NCBI RefSeq assembly: GCF_012273895.1
Contig: NW_024045137.1
Span: forward strand, 930,001 to 994,000
Direction of reading: 5' to 3'
DNA length: 64,000 bases
Origin: Zerene cesonia
Lineage: Eukaryota > Arthropoda > Insecta > Lepidoptera > Pieridae
The notes beneath the pieces were generated by a model, which was given only the letters and a program-made list of their open reading frames with translations, was not told where the DNA came from and searched no databases. A program made the translations under genes and the position numbers. This document shows positions 45,027 to 57,363 of this stretch, piece after piece (the first letter of the stretch is position 1; each line of letters opens with the position of its first letter).

Positions 45027-45544
45027 TTCTTAAGAATGTGATTAGAAATCGTATTTTAGTGTGATAAATCTAGTCCAATTCACGGCTGGATGTTAGTTAG
45101 AAATAAAATAATTTTAACACAACATGTGAACAAAATATTTAGTTAATTCATTTATTTGCATCGTTCTTTGTTTCATTAATGTTATTTGCTTGTAATATAT
45201 CCATAACAGGAGACTTAATGGCCTTGCGTGCTACAAATTGTATTAACAGCCGAACGTCACGCAAACGGCCGATACAAAGTGTCAAAATTATTTTTTATCT
45301 GTGTTATTTGAGTTTTTGGCGCGAGCATTACTCACATCTAATTTTACATACTTAATTAGTTTTTTTTACTGTTTTAGTTTTGCGTGAGCAAAGAATATTT
45401 ATACAATTAAAATTAAAATGTCAGTAAGCGAGTAGATATTATAAAATGTTATCAAAAATACTGTATTATATATCAACGAGTAGCCCAAAAATCTCACATA
45501 TTATGTATGTAGAAAAATTGTTATATATTCTTATTCTAACATAA
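45027..45544. other. Intergenic, AT-rich, no gene seen
   Basis: No repeat family or ORF of note is visible. Confidence 0.4.
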
Positions 45545-45869
45545 TCTATGTATATAAAAGAAGGTGGTGTTAGTTACACTATTTATAGCTCAAGAACGGA
45601 TTAACCGATTTGGCTGAAAATTTGTGCAGAAGTTGCTTAGAACCGGGGAAGAGAAGTTTCCAAAATAGCTAACTGAAACGTGTTATTACTGTGGTCTTAT
45701 TATAAATATACAAATTGAAGTGAAAATAGAAGCTAGATATTAATTAACCACTTGACACGAAAACGGCTTAAAGTATCTAAAATTTGGCACGCGATATTGT
45801 CTAGATTCTAGATCTATAGCATTATCTATGACTTTGGGCGAGTACCGCGCGAGCAAAACCGTGTACTAG
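45545..45869 (+). mobile_element. Helitron-like element, third family
   Basis: TCTATGTATATAAAAGAAGG start and CCGTGTACTAG end, with A and T flanks. The interior has gttagttacactatttatag. It may be a composite of two elements. Confidence 0.55.
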
Positions 45870-47298
45870 TTTAAGCGTAGAATCACAGATAATATAAAAT
45901 ATGGTATATATTTTATGTTATCTGTGGTTGTCTATACTGTGAAACTGAAGAAAGTTTCGACAAATTCGACTATTTTTTTACATTTTTGTTAAGACACATG
46001 GATGTTTCTTATGAAAGAACCGTACCACGGTTGAATCGGGGGCGGACCGCTAGTTTATCGCTAGCTATATATTTATGTTTTTATAATCTATTATATACTA
46101 GATGCTTGTTCCGTCTCAGCCTGGATATAAAGATCTTGTTTTATCCCATGGAGGCTTTTAAACGGGATAAAAAGTATCCTATCACCTAACATACCCTGTC
46201 TGTATACCAAATTTCATTAAAATCCGTTCAGTATGAAGCCACGGTTACGCAACTAGTTTCGACCAGCTCGTCTATATCCTTGGCTTAGGTAGTGCAAAAA
46301 AAAACAACAAGGAACTAAAAGCGTAATAAATGAAGCATCACATTAGTATGTAACTAGACTATTTTGCATCCACCTGACCTGAGCGGCGGCCTTCACGGCG
46401 CAAACGTCGTAAATAAAGAGTACTTTCAATTGGCGCCAAAGTCTTACATATCGCGTGCTGTTTGAACGCCGCTTCGTCTGTCGTGATCAGGGCTGGCAGC
46501 GATAAGTTTTTATTACACGCTTTTTATTAGCTTCAGCTGTATGTTTGTTTGTTTGTAACCGACTTCTTTGGGCGCGATTTTGACCCACTTTAAACGGCCA
46601 GATTTCGTTCAAACTTTGTAGATTTATTGAGGACCGATGACAATACACTAATTTGATAAAATTATTCCATTTTTCAATTTGCAAAATATGATAAAAGCGT
46701 GTTTTTTAGTTTTTTTAAACTATTATTTTAAATATTAATTACTAGCTAATGAGATGATTGTGCCTGTAATAAAAACGGCTATTCATGGATTCAATTATTT
46801 TTATTTAATTTCGAGTAACTCGGACTCATTTTGTTAGTAACAATTAATTCTTAAAAACTATGTTAGTATATCAGGTCTTATATAAAATAATTGTGACTAC
46901 CAGGTATGCCAGCCACTACTACAATGATATAGTGGAAGCAGAAAGTTTGCAGCAGTGGTTGACATACTAGAAGTCAAGCCGGCGCTATACAGCGCATGAT
47001 CTCATTGGGGCTGGCCCGGCGGCGCCCCAGGGTTTTAGCAACGTTTAGTATAACGTGTAGTTAAACGTGTAGTTATTTTCTTGTGTTTGATTATACGCGA
47101 GTATTATACATTTAGTAATTGAAGAATTTAACGAATTAAAAATGCGGTTTGTTCATTTGAGTCTCCCCGTGACGACGCTCGCTGTAAAGGGTTCGAAACG
47201 TCGGGTATATAATGAATAATCAACTCACTCAATATTATGGGCATCAAATGATAGGACTGAAGTAGGTTCATACATTTAACAACAGTTTGTTGTGTTTT
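45870..47298. other. Intergenic with several repeat fragments
   Basis: A degenerate Helitron-like stretch spans 46098-46256. The acacgctttttatt-to-aaagcgtgttttttag repeat (46505-46720) is related to 58710-58970. A foldback-MITE fragment lies at 47095-47220. No gene. Confidence 0.45.
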
Positions 47299-47431
47299 TA
47301 GAAATTAAAAACTTTTTAACGGATTTTAAACGCGATTTATTCGCTCGCTGTAAAGTGTTCGAAACGTCGGGTCAATAATATAATGAATAAATCGCTTTTA
47401 AAATCCGTTAAAAAGTTTTTAATTTCTAAAT
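47299..47431. mobile_element. Foldback MITE, internally shortened
   Basis: Both arms are intact but the core is reduced (tcgctcgctgtaaagtgttc). It is a deletion derivative of the family at 1319. Confidence 0.7.
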
Positions 47432-47760
47432 GTATAATACTCGCGTAAAATCAAACAAGAAAATACTATTGTATGACAAAAACTCAGTGCTCGCAGCCCT
47501 ACCCGCGCTGTAGGATTTTAAAAACTACCGCCGGCGGCCGGACTGGGCTGGCTAGCTGCCAATATAGCGTTAATATTGAAAAGAAAACTCTTGAAACGGA
47601 TTTATAAGGTAGAAGTTTATTAGAAGATTGTGTTATGTAAACATATCGAATGTACTGAGTTATTATTGTATTTCTCTGCCAAAGTATAACAATAAAAATA
47701 AATGTGTAGGTCTCCGTTGTGTTGGGTTTTATTAAATTTATCTACGGGCTATGCAAGTTA

Positions 47761-47909
47761 GGGGGCGTCCATAAATTACGTGAGGTGTTTAAGGGGGGAG
47801 GGGTCAAGTAAATTCTTTCCAAATCTCGCTTGGGGGAGAGAGGGGTTTTAATAGATATAACGTATCAAAAAATCCTGAAATATGTCTCACGTAATTTATG
47901 GACGCCCCC
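47761..47909. mobile_element. PIF/Harbinger-type MITE
   Basis: 24-bp terminal inverted repeats (gggggcgtccataaattacg and its complement) and a TTA duplication at 47758-47760 and 47910-47912; 149 bp. A 3-bp T(T/A)A duplication is the Harbinger signature. No ORF. Confidence 0.85.
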
Positions 47910-47931
47910 TTATAAGTAACTAGGTTAATCA

Positions 47932-48410
47932 CTACATAGTTAAAACAAAGTCGCTTTCTCTGTCTGTCCCTATGTATGTAAATCTTTAATACTATAAAAC
48001 TTGATGTTCTTAACACGCTTTTTACTCTGAATTGATATCTGAGTGTTAATAACTTAAATTTTATTACAATTTTGTTTTGAGGTGATTGCAATGAAATTTG
48101 GTACGTAGAAACTGGACAACTGCAATAACACTTAGGATAAATTTTGAAAAAATAGAAAAAATTTGATCACGAGGCAGCATTCGAACCTGCGTTTCTTGCC
48201 TAACCGTAGCCTAACCGTTGCTACGGTTAGGCAAGAAACGCAGGTTCGAATCCTGCCTCGTGATCAAATTTTTTCTATACTTTCAAAATTTCTCATTTAT
48301 AAAGCATTTCAATGCTACAAAACTAAAAATTAAACACTTAGGATACTTTTATCTCGATATTCCTACGGGATACAGACTTACGTGGGTGAAACCGGGACGC
48401 AGCTAGTATA
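47932..48410 (+). mobile_element. Helitron fragments carrying a nested SINE-C foldback
   Basis: A ctacatagtt-family start (47932-48010) is followed by a first-family Helitron body (48083-48139 and 48333-48410, ending cgcagctag). The second is split by the SINE at 48140-48332. Confidence 0.6.
48140..48332 (+). mobile_element. SINE family C inverted dimer with 13-bp target-site duplication
   Basis: AACACTTAGGATA flanks the insert at 48127-48139 and 48333-48345. Bases 48153-48210 are the reverse complement of 48220-48277 with one mismatch and a nine-base loop, each arm containing most of the tRNA-like head. The tail ends aactaaaaattaa. Confidence 0.85.
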
Positions 48411-48576
48411 GTTAAAAAAACTAAAAAAACACACTTTTCACAGCATCAACTAAATTATCTCTCTTGCTCTTGTACAGAATATACATAAGGAAATGATTCG
48501 ATTCTGGCGATCCTAATCAGTATCATAAGACAATTTCGTGATTTTTACTGCTTTTTCATCGATTCTTGATGAGAAT

Positions 48577-48902
48577 ATTTATTGTGGGAGTCGAGCACGC
48601 TTCGGCACGAATTGGCCCAGCTCGCACCGGGGAAGTACCGCACCCCCACAGAAAACCGGCGTGAAACAGTGGCATGCCACTGTGTTTCGTACGGTGAGTG
48701 GGGGAGCCGGAGGCCTGTTTCCTTTTCCTCACCCGTCCCAGTCCATTCCTTCTTTCCTGTCATGAATTCGTTCCTTTTTCCTTACCCACTAAAAGCGGGC
48801 AGCGCATTCGCAGAGGCACTACCTTTGCGAATGTTCATGGGCGGTGGTGATTGTTTACCATCAGGCGAACCACCAGCTCAGTTGCCAGCTATGGCTTAAA
48901 AA
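48577..48902 (+). mobile_element. SINE family D, full length
   Basis: Starts attgtgggagtcgagcacg, contains gtggcatgccactgtgtttc and gtgagtgggggagccgg, ends with gcgggcagcgcattcgcaga, gcggtggtgattg and an A tail. Full siblings are at 60687 and 63260. Confidence 0.75.
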
Positions 48903-51130
48903 AATAGTTCTTACTTACTCTTGGTCTTGGCCTCCAACAACAAGAGACGCCATTTTTTAAAACATAGAGTTCCGTTTTATCTTTTTTTGTTTTTTTTTTT
49001 TTTATTTCATGTTCGGCAATGGAGCTGGTGGGTCGCCTGATGGAAAGCTGTACCACCGCCCATGACCATTTGAAGAGGCGTAAGGTCTATTGCAGACCTT
49101 TCGCCTCAATGTCTATCTCTTGTATACGGCACCCTAAGAACGCAATTGTGAATATCAGCTATTATGGAAACAGGTACAGCCGTCGTTACGTATTCAGTCT
49201 GGCTTGTAAATGATTATGTCTCAACCCTAGGTAGCGTATAGAGGTTAGGTAATACCTCCACAGGGCGCCGTAACCTCTTAACCCATGTATAATGCTCATT
49301 GACCATTCAGGGATCCCAGGCGGCCGTTTCGCGGTGAGTTTTTAATGTTAAAAAGTTAATTATATTATTCCAATCGTTTGATTCTATATATTCTAATGCG
49401 ATAAAAATATTTAATTTCGAATTTCAATACTTCTTTTTTTAAATCATAAGAGCGAAAGTGTGTTGTTTGTTTAGTCTTCTTTTACGTCGTAAAGCAGCAG
49501 TTTTTTTAGGCGTAGCTATAATAGGGCCAGGTGGTGCAGTGCACCAGGGCCCCGGAGCTCAGGGGGCCCTCTAACCTCAGCTTTGAAAGAGGGTAGGAAG
49601 GCGGAAAGAGGGGAGGAGGGCCCGATTCTTTCCCCATGCACCAGGGCCCTTGTCCCCCTAGCTACGCCACTCACCACCGCGGACGAACTCACGGGCAATA
49701 GCAAGTATTTATATAGCTCATGTCTTATTCTGATGTATAAGCTATAGCATTGAAAAGTTTCACTAAAATCCATTCAGTACTTTTCATGTGAAAGACTCAT
49801 CCATCCAAGTATGAATATTTAAAGACTATTACACCCTTATGCTTTCGAGTATACAATAAGTGGAAGATTTTTGTGTCTGGTTTAGAAAGCTAGAGAGAGA
49901 CGAATGCCTCTTTTAATCGCAGGGAAGCATCTTGAAGATAAAAATCATGTACAATTGATTCGATCGATCTAAGTTCTCAAGTGAATACAAACAAACAAAC
50001 AATCAACAATCCTGTCGGCCTGTATCCTTTTCCTTTAAGTCTTTATCCCCGTTGTCATTCCTTTCCTTATCCTTTACCCCTTAAAAGAGCGCAGCGCATT
50101 CCAGCGGCACTACCCCTGCGAATGTTCACGGGTGGTGGTGTTCGCTTACCATCAGGCGAACCACCAGCTCAGCTGCCCGCTATGACATAGTAAAATGTTA
50201 ATTTAATTACAATAAAAAACATGAGAAATTTTTTTAGTTTGCTAAGGTTTGTTTCTTGTCTTTCAATTTTTGTCATTTATAAAGCATATCAATGCTATAA
50301 AACTAAAAATTAAATAAAAGAACATTATTAAATATCTTTTAAGGAGCTTTTTCCTTTGCGATAAATTTCGATTCATATTTTATCATCAACACACTCAAGG
50401 TTTGATAATGTCTTGTTAATTGACAATCAATAATCAAACAATGTTGGCCACTAACGTAGAAGCTATCGGTGAAAATTGAAGACTACAATCGACACGCTTC
50501 GTCTGACAAAAAGAAACCTTATCACCGCGTGTTATGGTGCTTTTTCAAGGCATAAAAATGTATACATTGCATACAATACCATAGAGAAAATAACAGGCTT
50601 GAAGCAGCTGGAATGAGCAAGCAAATTTTAATATCATCGTTCTTTTTAACTTTCAGCTGACGTTTCAGAAAAAACCAAGAAGGTTCTCAAGTCGTTTTTT
50701 AACACGTTTACATTAGTTTGTCTGTATGCTTGTGTGTTTGTTTGTAACTGACTCCTACTCGATTATGACCCACTTAAAACGGACAGATTTCATTCAAACT
50801 TTGTACATTTATCAAGGATCGTGGCAATATAATAATTTCATGAGTTTATCATATTATCCTGATTAGGATCGTCAGGATTCAATGATTTGAGATGAAAATT
50901 GTTTATTGCGTAAAAAATATAAAAATAAGCAGGCGTACAAAAATCTTAAATTAAATTCGCAAAAGGCGGCCTTATCGCTAGGTAGCGATCTCTACCAGGC
51001 AACCCCAATAATACAGGAAAATGAAATGATTTCCTTACGTATACTCTGTATAAGAGCAAGCCAGACAATTTACTAGATTCTATCATTGACGCGCGAGTTT
51101 TTCAGTTTTATTTTTATGTAACAAAAGTGA
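48903..51130. other. Intergenic with SINE and LINE fragments
   Basis: A minus SINE-D tail (49015-49100), a plus SINE-D tail (about 50008-50190), a SINE-C tail (50270-50318), an aaaacacg-type repeat (50690-50880) and a minus LINE 3' end (50895-51015). A G-rich stretch near 49525-49690 may be another Helitron-like end. No gene. Confidence 0.45.
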
Positions 51131-51335
51131 AGTCCCACGTCCCCTAGTGGGGTATGGGGCAAGTGATATAAATCTGTTTCGCTGATCGATTTTCTTTATG
51201 TACAAGTAGGTGATCAGCCTTCTGTTTCCTGCCAGACCGAGACATTTTTTATGTGCATCCCCACCGGGAATCGAGCCCAGGACCCCTCGGTTCTATGCTC
51301 ACGCGTTAACCACTGTACCAAGGAGACGGTCTATA
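51131..51335 (-). mobile_element. tRNA-derived SINE family B, best copy
   Basis: On the minus strand, ccttggtacagtggttaacg and ctgggctcgattcccggtgg form the A-box and B-box regions of a tRNA-like head. The body reads aaagaaaatcgatcagcgaa and the 3' end cactaggggacgtgggac. Confidence 0.8.
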
Positions 51336-51436
51336 TCTATTACGTACTTTTATTTCCCGTATGTAAATGAATACAATTGAAATGTATGCATGTATCTGCT
51401 ATATGCAATACGGAGCAAACTTAGTATTATGTTCTA

Positions 51437-51613
51437 CTAGCTGCGTCCCGTGGTTTCACCCGCGTAAGTGCGTATCCCGTAGGAATATCGGGATAAAAAG
51501 TTGCCTATATGTTATTCCAGTTGTCCAGCTGTCTACGTACCAAATTTCATTGCAATCGGTTCAGTAGTTTTGGCGGGAAAGAGCAAACTTTCGCATTTAT
51601 AATATTAGTAGGA
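51437..51613 (-). mobile_element. Helitron-like element, first family, minus
   Basis: CTAG at 51437 and TCCTACTAATATTATAAATG on the minus strand ending at 51613. Confidence 0.8.
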
Positions 51614-51686
51614 TTGTAGGATTAGTAGGAAGTAGGATCAATGCTTTAATATTAAAAACTGCATAACGAATTTTGATGATGTTTTT

Positions 51687-51856
51687 GAAGTGAAACTTCT
51701 TTAGAATCGTTGTGATTTCAAACCTGATGCAACGGAAAAAACGACAGGTAAGAGACGCAAATACAAAAATGTGTAGAATGAAGCCGGCAAAGAATGAGAC
51801 AGAAATATACATACTATTTTATTCATTCTTTTGTCGATTTACTGAAGTTTCACTTC
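51687..51856. mobile_element. Short TIR element (gaagtttcacttc family)
   Basis: gaagtgaaacttc at 51687-51699 and gaagtttcacttc at 51844-51856; interior as in 2534-2717. Confidence 0.7.
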
Positions 51857-54061
51857 TATCATGTGTGAATCGCACACACACCTTTTCTTTTTAATAGATA
51901 GCTTCAAGAGGAAGGTCTTACTTGTTCAAAGTAGCGTGAGTACTTATATAAACTACTCACTACTATAGAAATCATCAATTTTTTTGTAAGTTTACACATG
52001 TTATGGAAGTATTTACCGCATAAATCTATCTTCATACAAAACACCCTCAGTTTTATTACATCTTTATGACATGTAAGTGATGGCAAATAAAATGATGCGT
52101 GTACAGCAACAACATATCATCTTGTTTATGATATTATGAACTTTCGTAAAGAATGTTATATGTACCAATCAGATTAGATTATGCATATGGTTTCCGCTAT
52201 TATGGGATAATATAATCCTACTAATATCCTATCCTACTATCCCATCCTACTAATGTTATAAATGCGAAAGTTTGTAACGATGTGTGTGTATGTTTGTTGC
52301 TCTTTTACGGAAAGACTACTGAACCGATTGCAATGAAATTTGGTACGTAGACAGCTGGACAACTGGAATATAGTTTTATACATCCATCGTCACAAACTTT
52401 CGCATTTATAATATTAGTAGGATTAACAGGTCATTGTCTGTACTATTATGATGGGGTAGAGTGTGTTAATTTGTGAGTTTGTACCGTTGTAGGGGATAAC
52501 CTCTCGATCTACTGGACCGATTCAAAAATAACCTACCAAAACCACGTTGTTCTGCCAGTTATCTTATACTGTATTTTCATTATAATATCCCGAGTCAAAG
52601 CAGACGGAGCCGGACGAGAGGCTAGTTTATAAGGAAAATCATTATTGCATGTTGCTATCATATATTAAGGTAAAGGAAAAAAAATACATGCTACATAAAT
52701 TTTAATTAACATAGTAAGAAGGTTTATCTCATTTGAGAACGGTTTTCGAAAAATATATCGTGGAAACATTTATTTTAAAATGCGTTTAATTTATATAAAT
52801 CTATTCACAATGAGGAAGTTATATCTTCGTAGGCGAAGTAGTGGAAAACAGCTGTATAAATTTGTTAGGAAAGCTGCTACATAAATAAAAATACTTTTAG
52901 TATTCTTATAAACTCATCATAGGAGGCCTGTGTCCCAGCAGCAGGAACATGTATGGGCTGAAAACATTGATAAATAAAGAAATTTTATGATATGACGATA
53001 AAAAATTGCATTCTTTAGATATTAACTTTCATTACATTATTTTTTTTATTAAAGAAATATCCGTACTCAACGAACTGTAATGTAGAATGTCACTTGAAAT
53101 TCTATTTTCAAAAACTGTTCTATTCGAAATTCAAAATGTGTTTCCAAGAACCATAGACATTCTAGCGGTTTGGCTCATAGACTGAATGGAAGCAATCATA
53201 CATTTGTTTACTTTTTCACCGCGCGAGCTTTTATAAAGCGAATCTTTCATCTTGGCTAGAATGTTTGTTAACTGATCTTGACTGACTTTTATCTATGGTT
53301 TATGTTTATTTTTTTATGTGTAAACTGGTAGAACAGGAAATTCAAGTAATCGTTAGTTAATATAACAATGTTTGTTTTCGCGTTAAATACACTACAACAT
53401 TTATGATTTAAATTTAGAATTTTGTACGGATTGCGAATACAACCCACACAAGCACACACATGCAGACACGTTAAACTTTTAACACATACAACCCGTCGTT
53501 TTTGCATCAGGCGTTTAAAACAAATCGAAACGAAAGAAAGATGCTCAGCAAAAAATTATGCGTATGTTTGTTTAAAATATCATACAAGAAATGCAATAGT
53601 AACTGTTTTCTTCCAAAAAGTTCGCTGACGTGTTTGACGGGGAAGTACCACTCCAAATTCTAAATTTGAACCGAATGACAGTTGCCTGTCAAACACAAAC
53701 AGATTGACGTCATGGGGCTAAGAACCCCCGTATTGGCAAATAGTTGAAACTTATTGACATAATGAAATAAAAAAAAACCCGTATTTATCCAGCAACTAAT
53801 ATAAAAAAAATAATCGTATAGAAAACCTCCTTCGTATTTAGAGCGTTTGTGAAAAGCAAAAATAAACCGTGATATTTTAAACCAAACTCGACGGTCTCTC
53901 GAGAGCCTCTGGCCCTCGTATGCGATGTTATGTAACTTGGTCGGCTCACATACTGATGCTTACCGTCAACTCAAGTCTGAAAATCTTTGAGGGAAATTTG
54001 CAAAACGTGAGAGAATTAACTGACGTGCAATCTTGAAGAAGACTTAAAAATTCAGTGAGAT
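51857..54061. other. Intergenic, AT-rich
   Basis: A rearranged first-family Helitron pair lies at 52214-52425, and a SINE-A tail fragment at about 52918-52962. The remaining sequence is AT-rich; a TGACGTCA site (CRE-like) is at about 53704. No gene. Confidence 0.45.
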
Positions 54062-54531
54062 GTTTAATTTTTAGTTTTATAGCATTGAAATGCTTTATAA
54101 ATGAGAAATTTTGAAAGAATAGAAAAAATTCGATCACGAGGCAGGATTCGAACCTGCGTTTCTTGCCTAACCGTAGCAACGCCTAGCCTCTCGGCCACCC
54201 GTGATCCTGCCACAGTAATCGAATTTCTTCTACTCTTTCGGTTTCATGTGCCTAAGGGGCACCCCGCGCCATCTATTGAGATGATTAAGAACCATCACAA
54301 CCAATACGAAACATTATTTCAATGATTACAATATTGTATCGATGTTTTTGTTTGCAAAGGCTTTTTAAAGGCGGTTGTTTTTTAAGAGTAGAAAAAATTC
54401 TATCACGAGGCGGGTTGAACACGCGTCTTTTTGCCATACCGTAGTAACGCCTAGCCTCTCGGCCACCCGTGATCCCGCCACAGTAATCGAATTTAATCTC
54501 TTTCAGTTTCATGTTAGAGTGCTAGAAAACT
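54062..54531 (-). mobile_element. Two SINE family C copies in tandem
   Basis: Both read on the minus strand: heads gatcacgggtggccgagagg at about 54187-54207 and a diverged one near 54455-54475. The first keeps body and tail (agcattgaaatgctttataa). Further 5' sequence (cggtttcatgtgcctaaggg, cagtaatcgaatttcttcta) is shared with the copy at 62570-62745, so the full family is longer than head plus tail. Confidence 0.65.
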
Positions 54532-56038
54532 AAAAAAAAACTTAGTTCATGTTTAAAAAAATCATTATTAAATGGTCGTTTAATTTCGTTAATATTTAAC
54601 GCATGTAAAAGAGGATCAAGGATTTTTTTTTATTCAGTACTGGTATACTATTATGTTGTCTGTGGTATTATGTTATCTATGATTCAGTTAAAGAAAGGGA
54701 CGTTAAGCCTGAACTTAAGCAATAGATTTAAGATATATTTAAACAGAGTTATACGCTTAGCTTTGTCCAAGATGTTCTAATTAACTATGTATTTTATTAA
54801 GTATGTTTGTATGTATGTATATATGTATGTATATATCTTATATTTTTATCCCGATTTTCCTACGGGATACGGACTTACGCGGGTAAAACCGCGGGGCATA
54901 GCTAGTTTTATATACATAGAGATTATAAAGAATAAAGATTTGTATGTAAGATTACCAATTTTAAAACTCTTTCACCATTCGATAGCTGCAACTTCACTCA
55001 CTAACATAGACCATAGGTATATAATACACCACGGGCGAGGCCGGGGCGAACAGCTAGCACACCGCAATTTTGAGGTTAGATTCACATGAAGTTTTCCCGC
55101 TCAAATATTTCACAGAACGCCTCATTTTCCCCGTACATTTTCCCCACACACATTTGCAATAATAATAATAATAATAAAAACATTTATTGATAACAAGGCC
55201 ACACAGAAAAACAGTAAATAAATTAAAAACTAGAACAAAAAAAAACAAACTATACACATTAAACCTTACAACCTAAAAAATAACTCAAGTACTGTGCGAC
55301 AACGTCTGTTATCAAAAGGGGCCTCTCAGTATGAAGCTGCAGTGACTTTTGAGTCAACTAGCAGCACTCTGCACTGATTTTCAGAAACCCCTATTGACAG
55401 TTGGAGTTACAGCATGTGTGATGTGCGTGTGTGTGTGTGTGTGTGTGTGTTTTCCCCGTATCCTCTCAATCTGAGCCAGCGGATTCATTAAAATTAAAAA
55501 AGAAATCTGTCAGAGCTGCAGCGTAGAGTGCGCGCACTTTAGTTAATTAAAATGTTTTTAATTATAAATATGACATATAATTGGAGGTTATGAATAAAAT
55601 CATGCGCTTGTTGTGCGTAGTTATTGTGTTGTGTTTATATATACTATTGTCTTTACTTTCTAAGAATATATGAAAGTGTGTATCACAGATAATACAGTAA
55701 TACAGTATAACATATCATATAATTTTATATTTTAAGTATTAGCACATATACACAAACACACACACAAGCATGCTGGAATATGAAGTAATTGTTAGTATTT
55801 CTTTATATAAATGTGTAGTTAATAATCTTCTCTCTTCGTCTTGATAAATATGTTGTAATCCTTTATTGGCTAATTGTTAAATTAAACATATTGTTGTAAT
55901 GTGGTTAATATGTAAAGTGGATTACCAATAAACAAATAAATAAAATACAATATAATGATAAGTCATCTATGATATTACTATACTAGGCGTGGATAGATGA
56001 TGCTATTAAATCTGTATAAACAAATCTTAATTTATATA
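54532..56038. other. Intergenic with Helitron ends and microsatellites
   Basis: A first-family Helitron 3' end (54836-54906), a second-family plus fragment (about 54960-55057), a LINE tail with (AAT)n (55155-55270) and a (GT)n run (55424-55450). No gene. Confidence 0.45.
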
Positions 56039-56192
56039 TTAGCTGTCCGCCCCGGCTTCGCCTGTGGTACATATATAGCACTCAAGGATCACGTATATAT
56101 GTAATTGTGAAATTGGTCAAGTAGAGATGACATTGGTCCTGAGATGACAGCGATCAAACAAACAAACACTTCAGCTTTATTTTATTAAGTGT
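56039..56192 (-). mobile_element. Helitron-like element, second family
   Basis: Minus orientation, end CTAA in place of CTAG, start TCTACACTTAATAAAATAAA. It is followed directly by a minus SINE-A (56196-56446). Confidence 0.65.
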
Positions 56193-56195
56193 AGA

Positions 56196-56446
56196 TCATC
56201 AGCATCATCATCATCAGCCCACCAACCTGGCCAAGTGTGGTTTGGCAGATGTCACATGTCGTCGAACTTTTGTTGCGAACGTGATGTTTTCCTTCACCGT
56301 AAGCAGAAGCACCTTAAGCAGTGGTGATGTTATCCACATATGCAGATAAATTGAAAAATCAATTTATTTCCTGCACGCTCGCCCGGTCTCGAACCTCGAC
56401 TTATCGATTTTGAAGTCCGAAGTTCTCACCGCTAAGTCACCACTGC
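56196..56446 (-). mobile_element. SINE family A, minus
   Basis: From the (GAT)n end at 56196 to the tRNA-like head at 56446 (agcagtggtgacttagcggt on the minus strand). Internal deletions. Confidence 0.65.
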
Positions 56447-56792
56447 TTTTTTGTATAGACATTATTTATAGTAGTTTTTAACGATCCAAAAAGTAAGAAA
56501 ATGTCTACGGACATTAAAAAAATATTAAAATGAAATGACTGCCTATAGATGCAGCTGGCGCGACCAGCGGGTAATATAGTGTGGTTAAAATGGGTTTAAA
56601 ATAAATCATTTATTTCTAAATGCATTTACTTTACTGAACGTCAAACCCAAGAATAAGACATTCGGGAAGACGAGATTTTCAATTTACAATTTATTCACTT
56701 GACCTGTATAGTGCGAGAGACATTTGTAAATGTACTATCTATTAAATATAGTTAGAGAGCCGATAACCCCTAACTACATTTATCCTGTACTT

Positions 56793-57003
56793 TCCTACTA
56801 ATATCCTACTATTATAATAAATGCGAAAGTTTGTAAGGATGTGTGTGCGTTTGTTACTCTTTCACGCAAACACTACTGAACCGATTGCAATAAAATTTGG
56901 TACGTAGACAGCTGGACAACTGGAATAACATACAGGCAACTTTTTATCCCGATATTGCTACGGGATATGGACTTACGCGGGTGAAACCGCGGGGCGCAGC
57001 TAG
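56793..57003 (+). mobile_element. Helitron-like element, first family
   Basis: TCCTACTAATATCCTACTAT start and GGGGCGCAGCTAG end with T following. Confidence 0.8.
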
Positions 57004-57205
57004 TTAGATGATATAGTAAATTTGCAACTGTCTCTCGCACCACAAAGGTCAAGTCACGCGAGGTCAAAGCTATCGTGATGGTGGACGATAATATCTCTCA
57101 TGTCAACTGTATCGCGTTTAATCAAATTAATTATAACACTTTATAGGTTTATTATAGGTATACAAGCCTCAGTGGAGTTTTATTTAATCTTATTTTTAAT
57201 TATAA

Positions 57206-57363
57206 CTAGCGGTCCGCCCCGGCTTCGCCCGTGGTACATATATAGCCTATAGCCTACCTCAATAAATGGGCTATCGAACACTGAAAGAATTTTTCAAATC
57301 GGACCTGTAGTTCCTGAGATCAGTGCGTTGAAACAAACAAACACTCAGCTTTATTATTATAGA
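57206..57363 (-). mobile_element. Helitron-like element, second family
   Basis: CTAG at 57206, TCTATAATAATAAAGCTGAG on the minus strand at 57363, A/T flanks. Confidence 0.75.
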
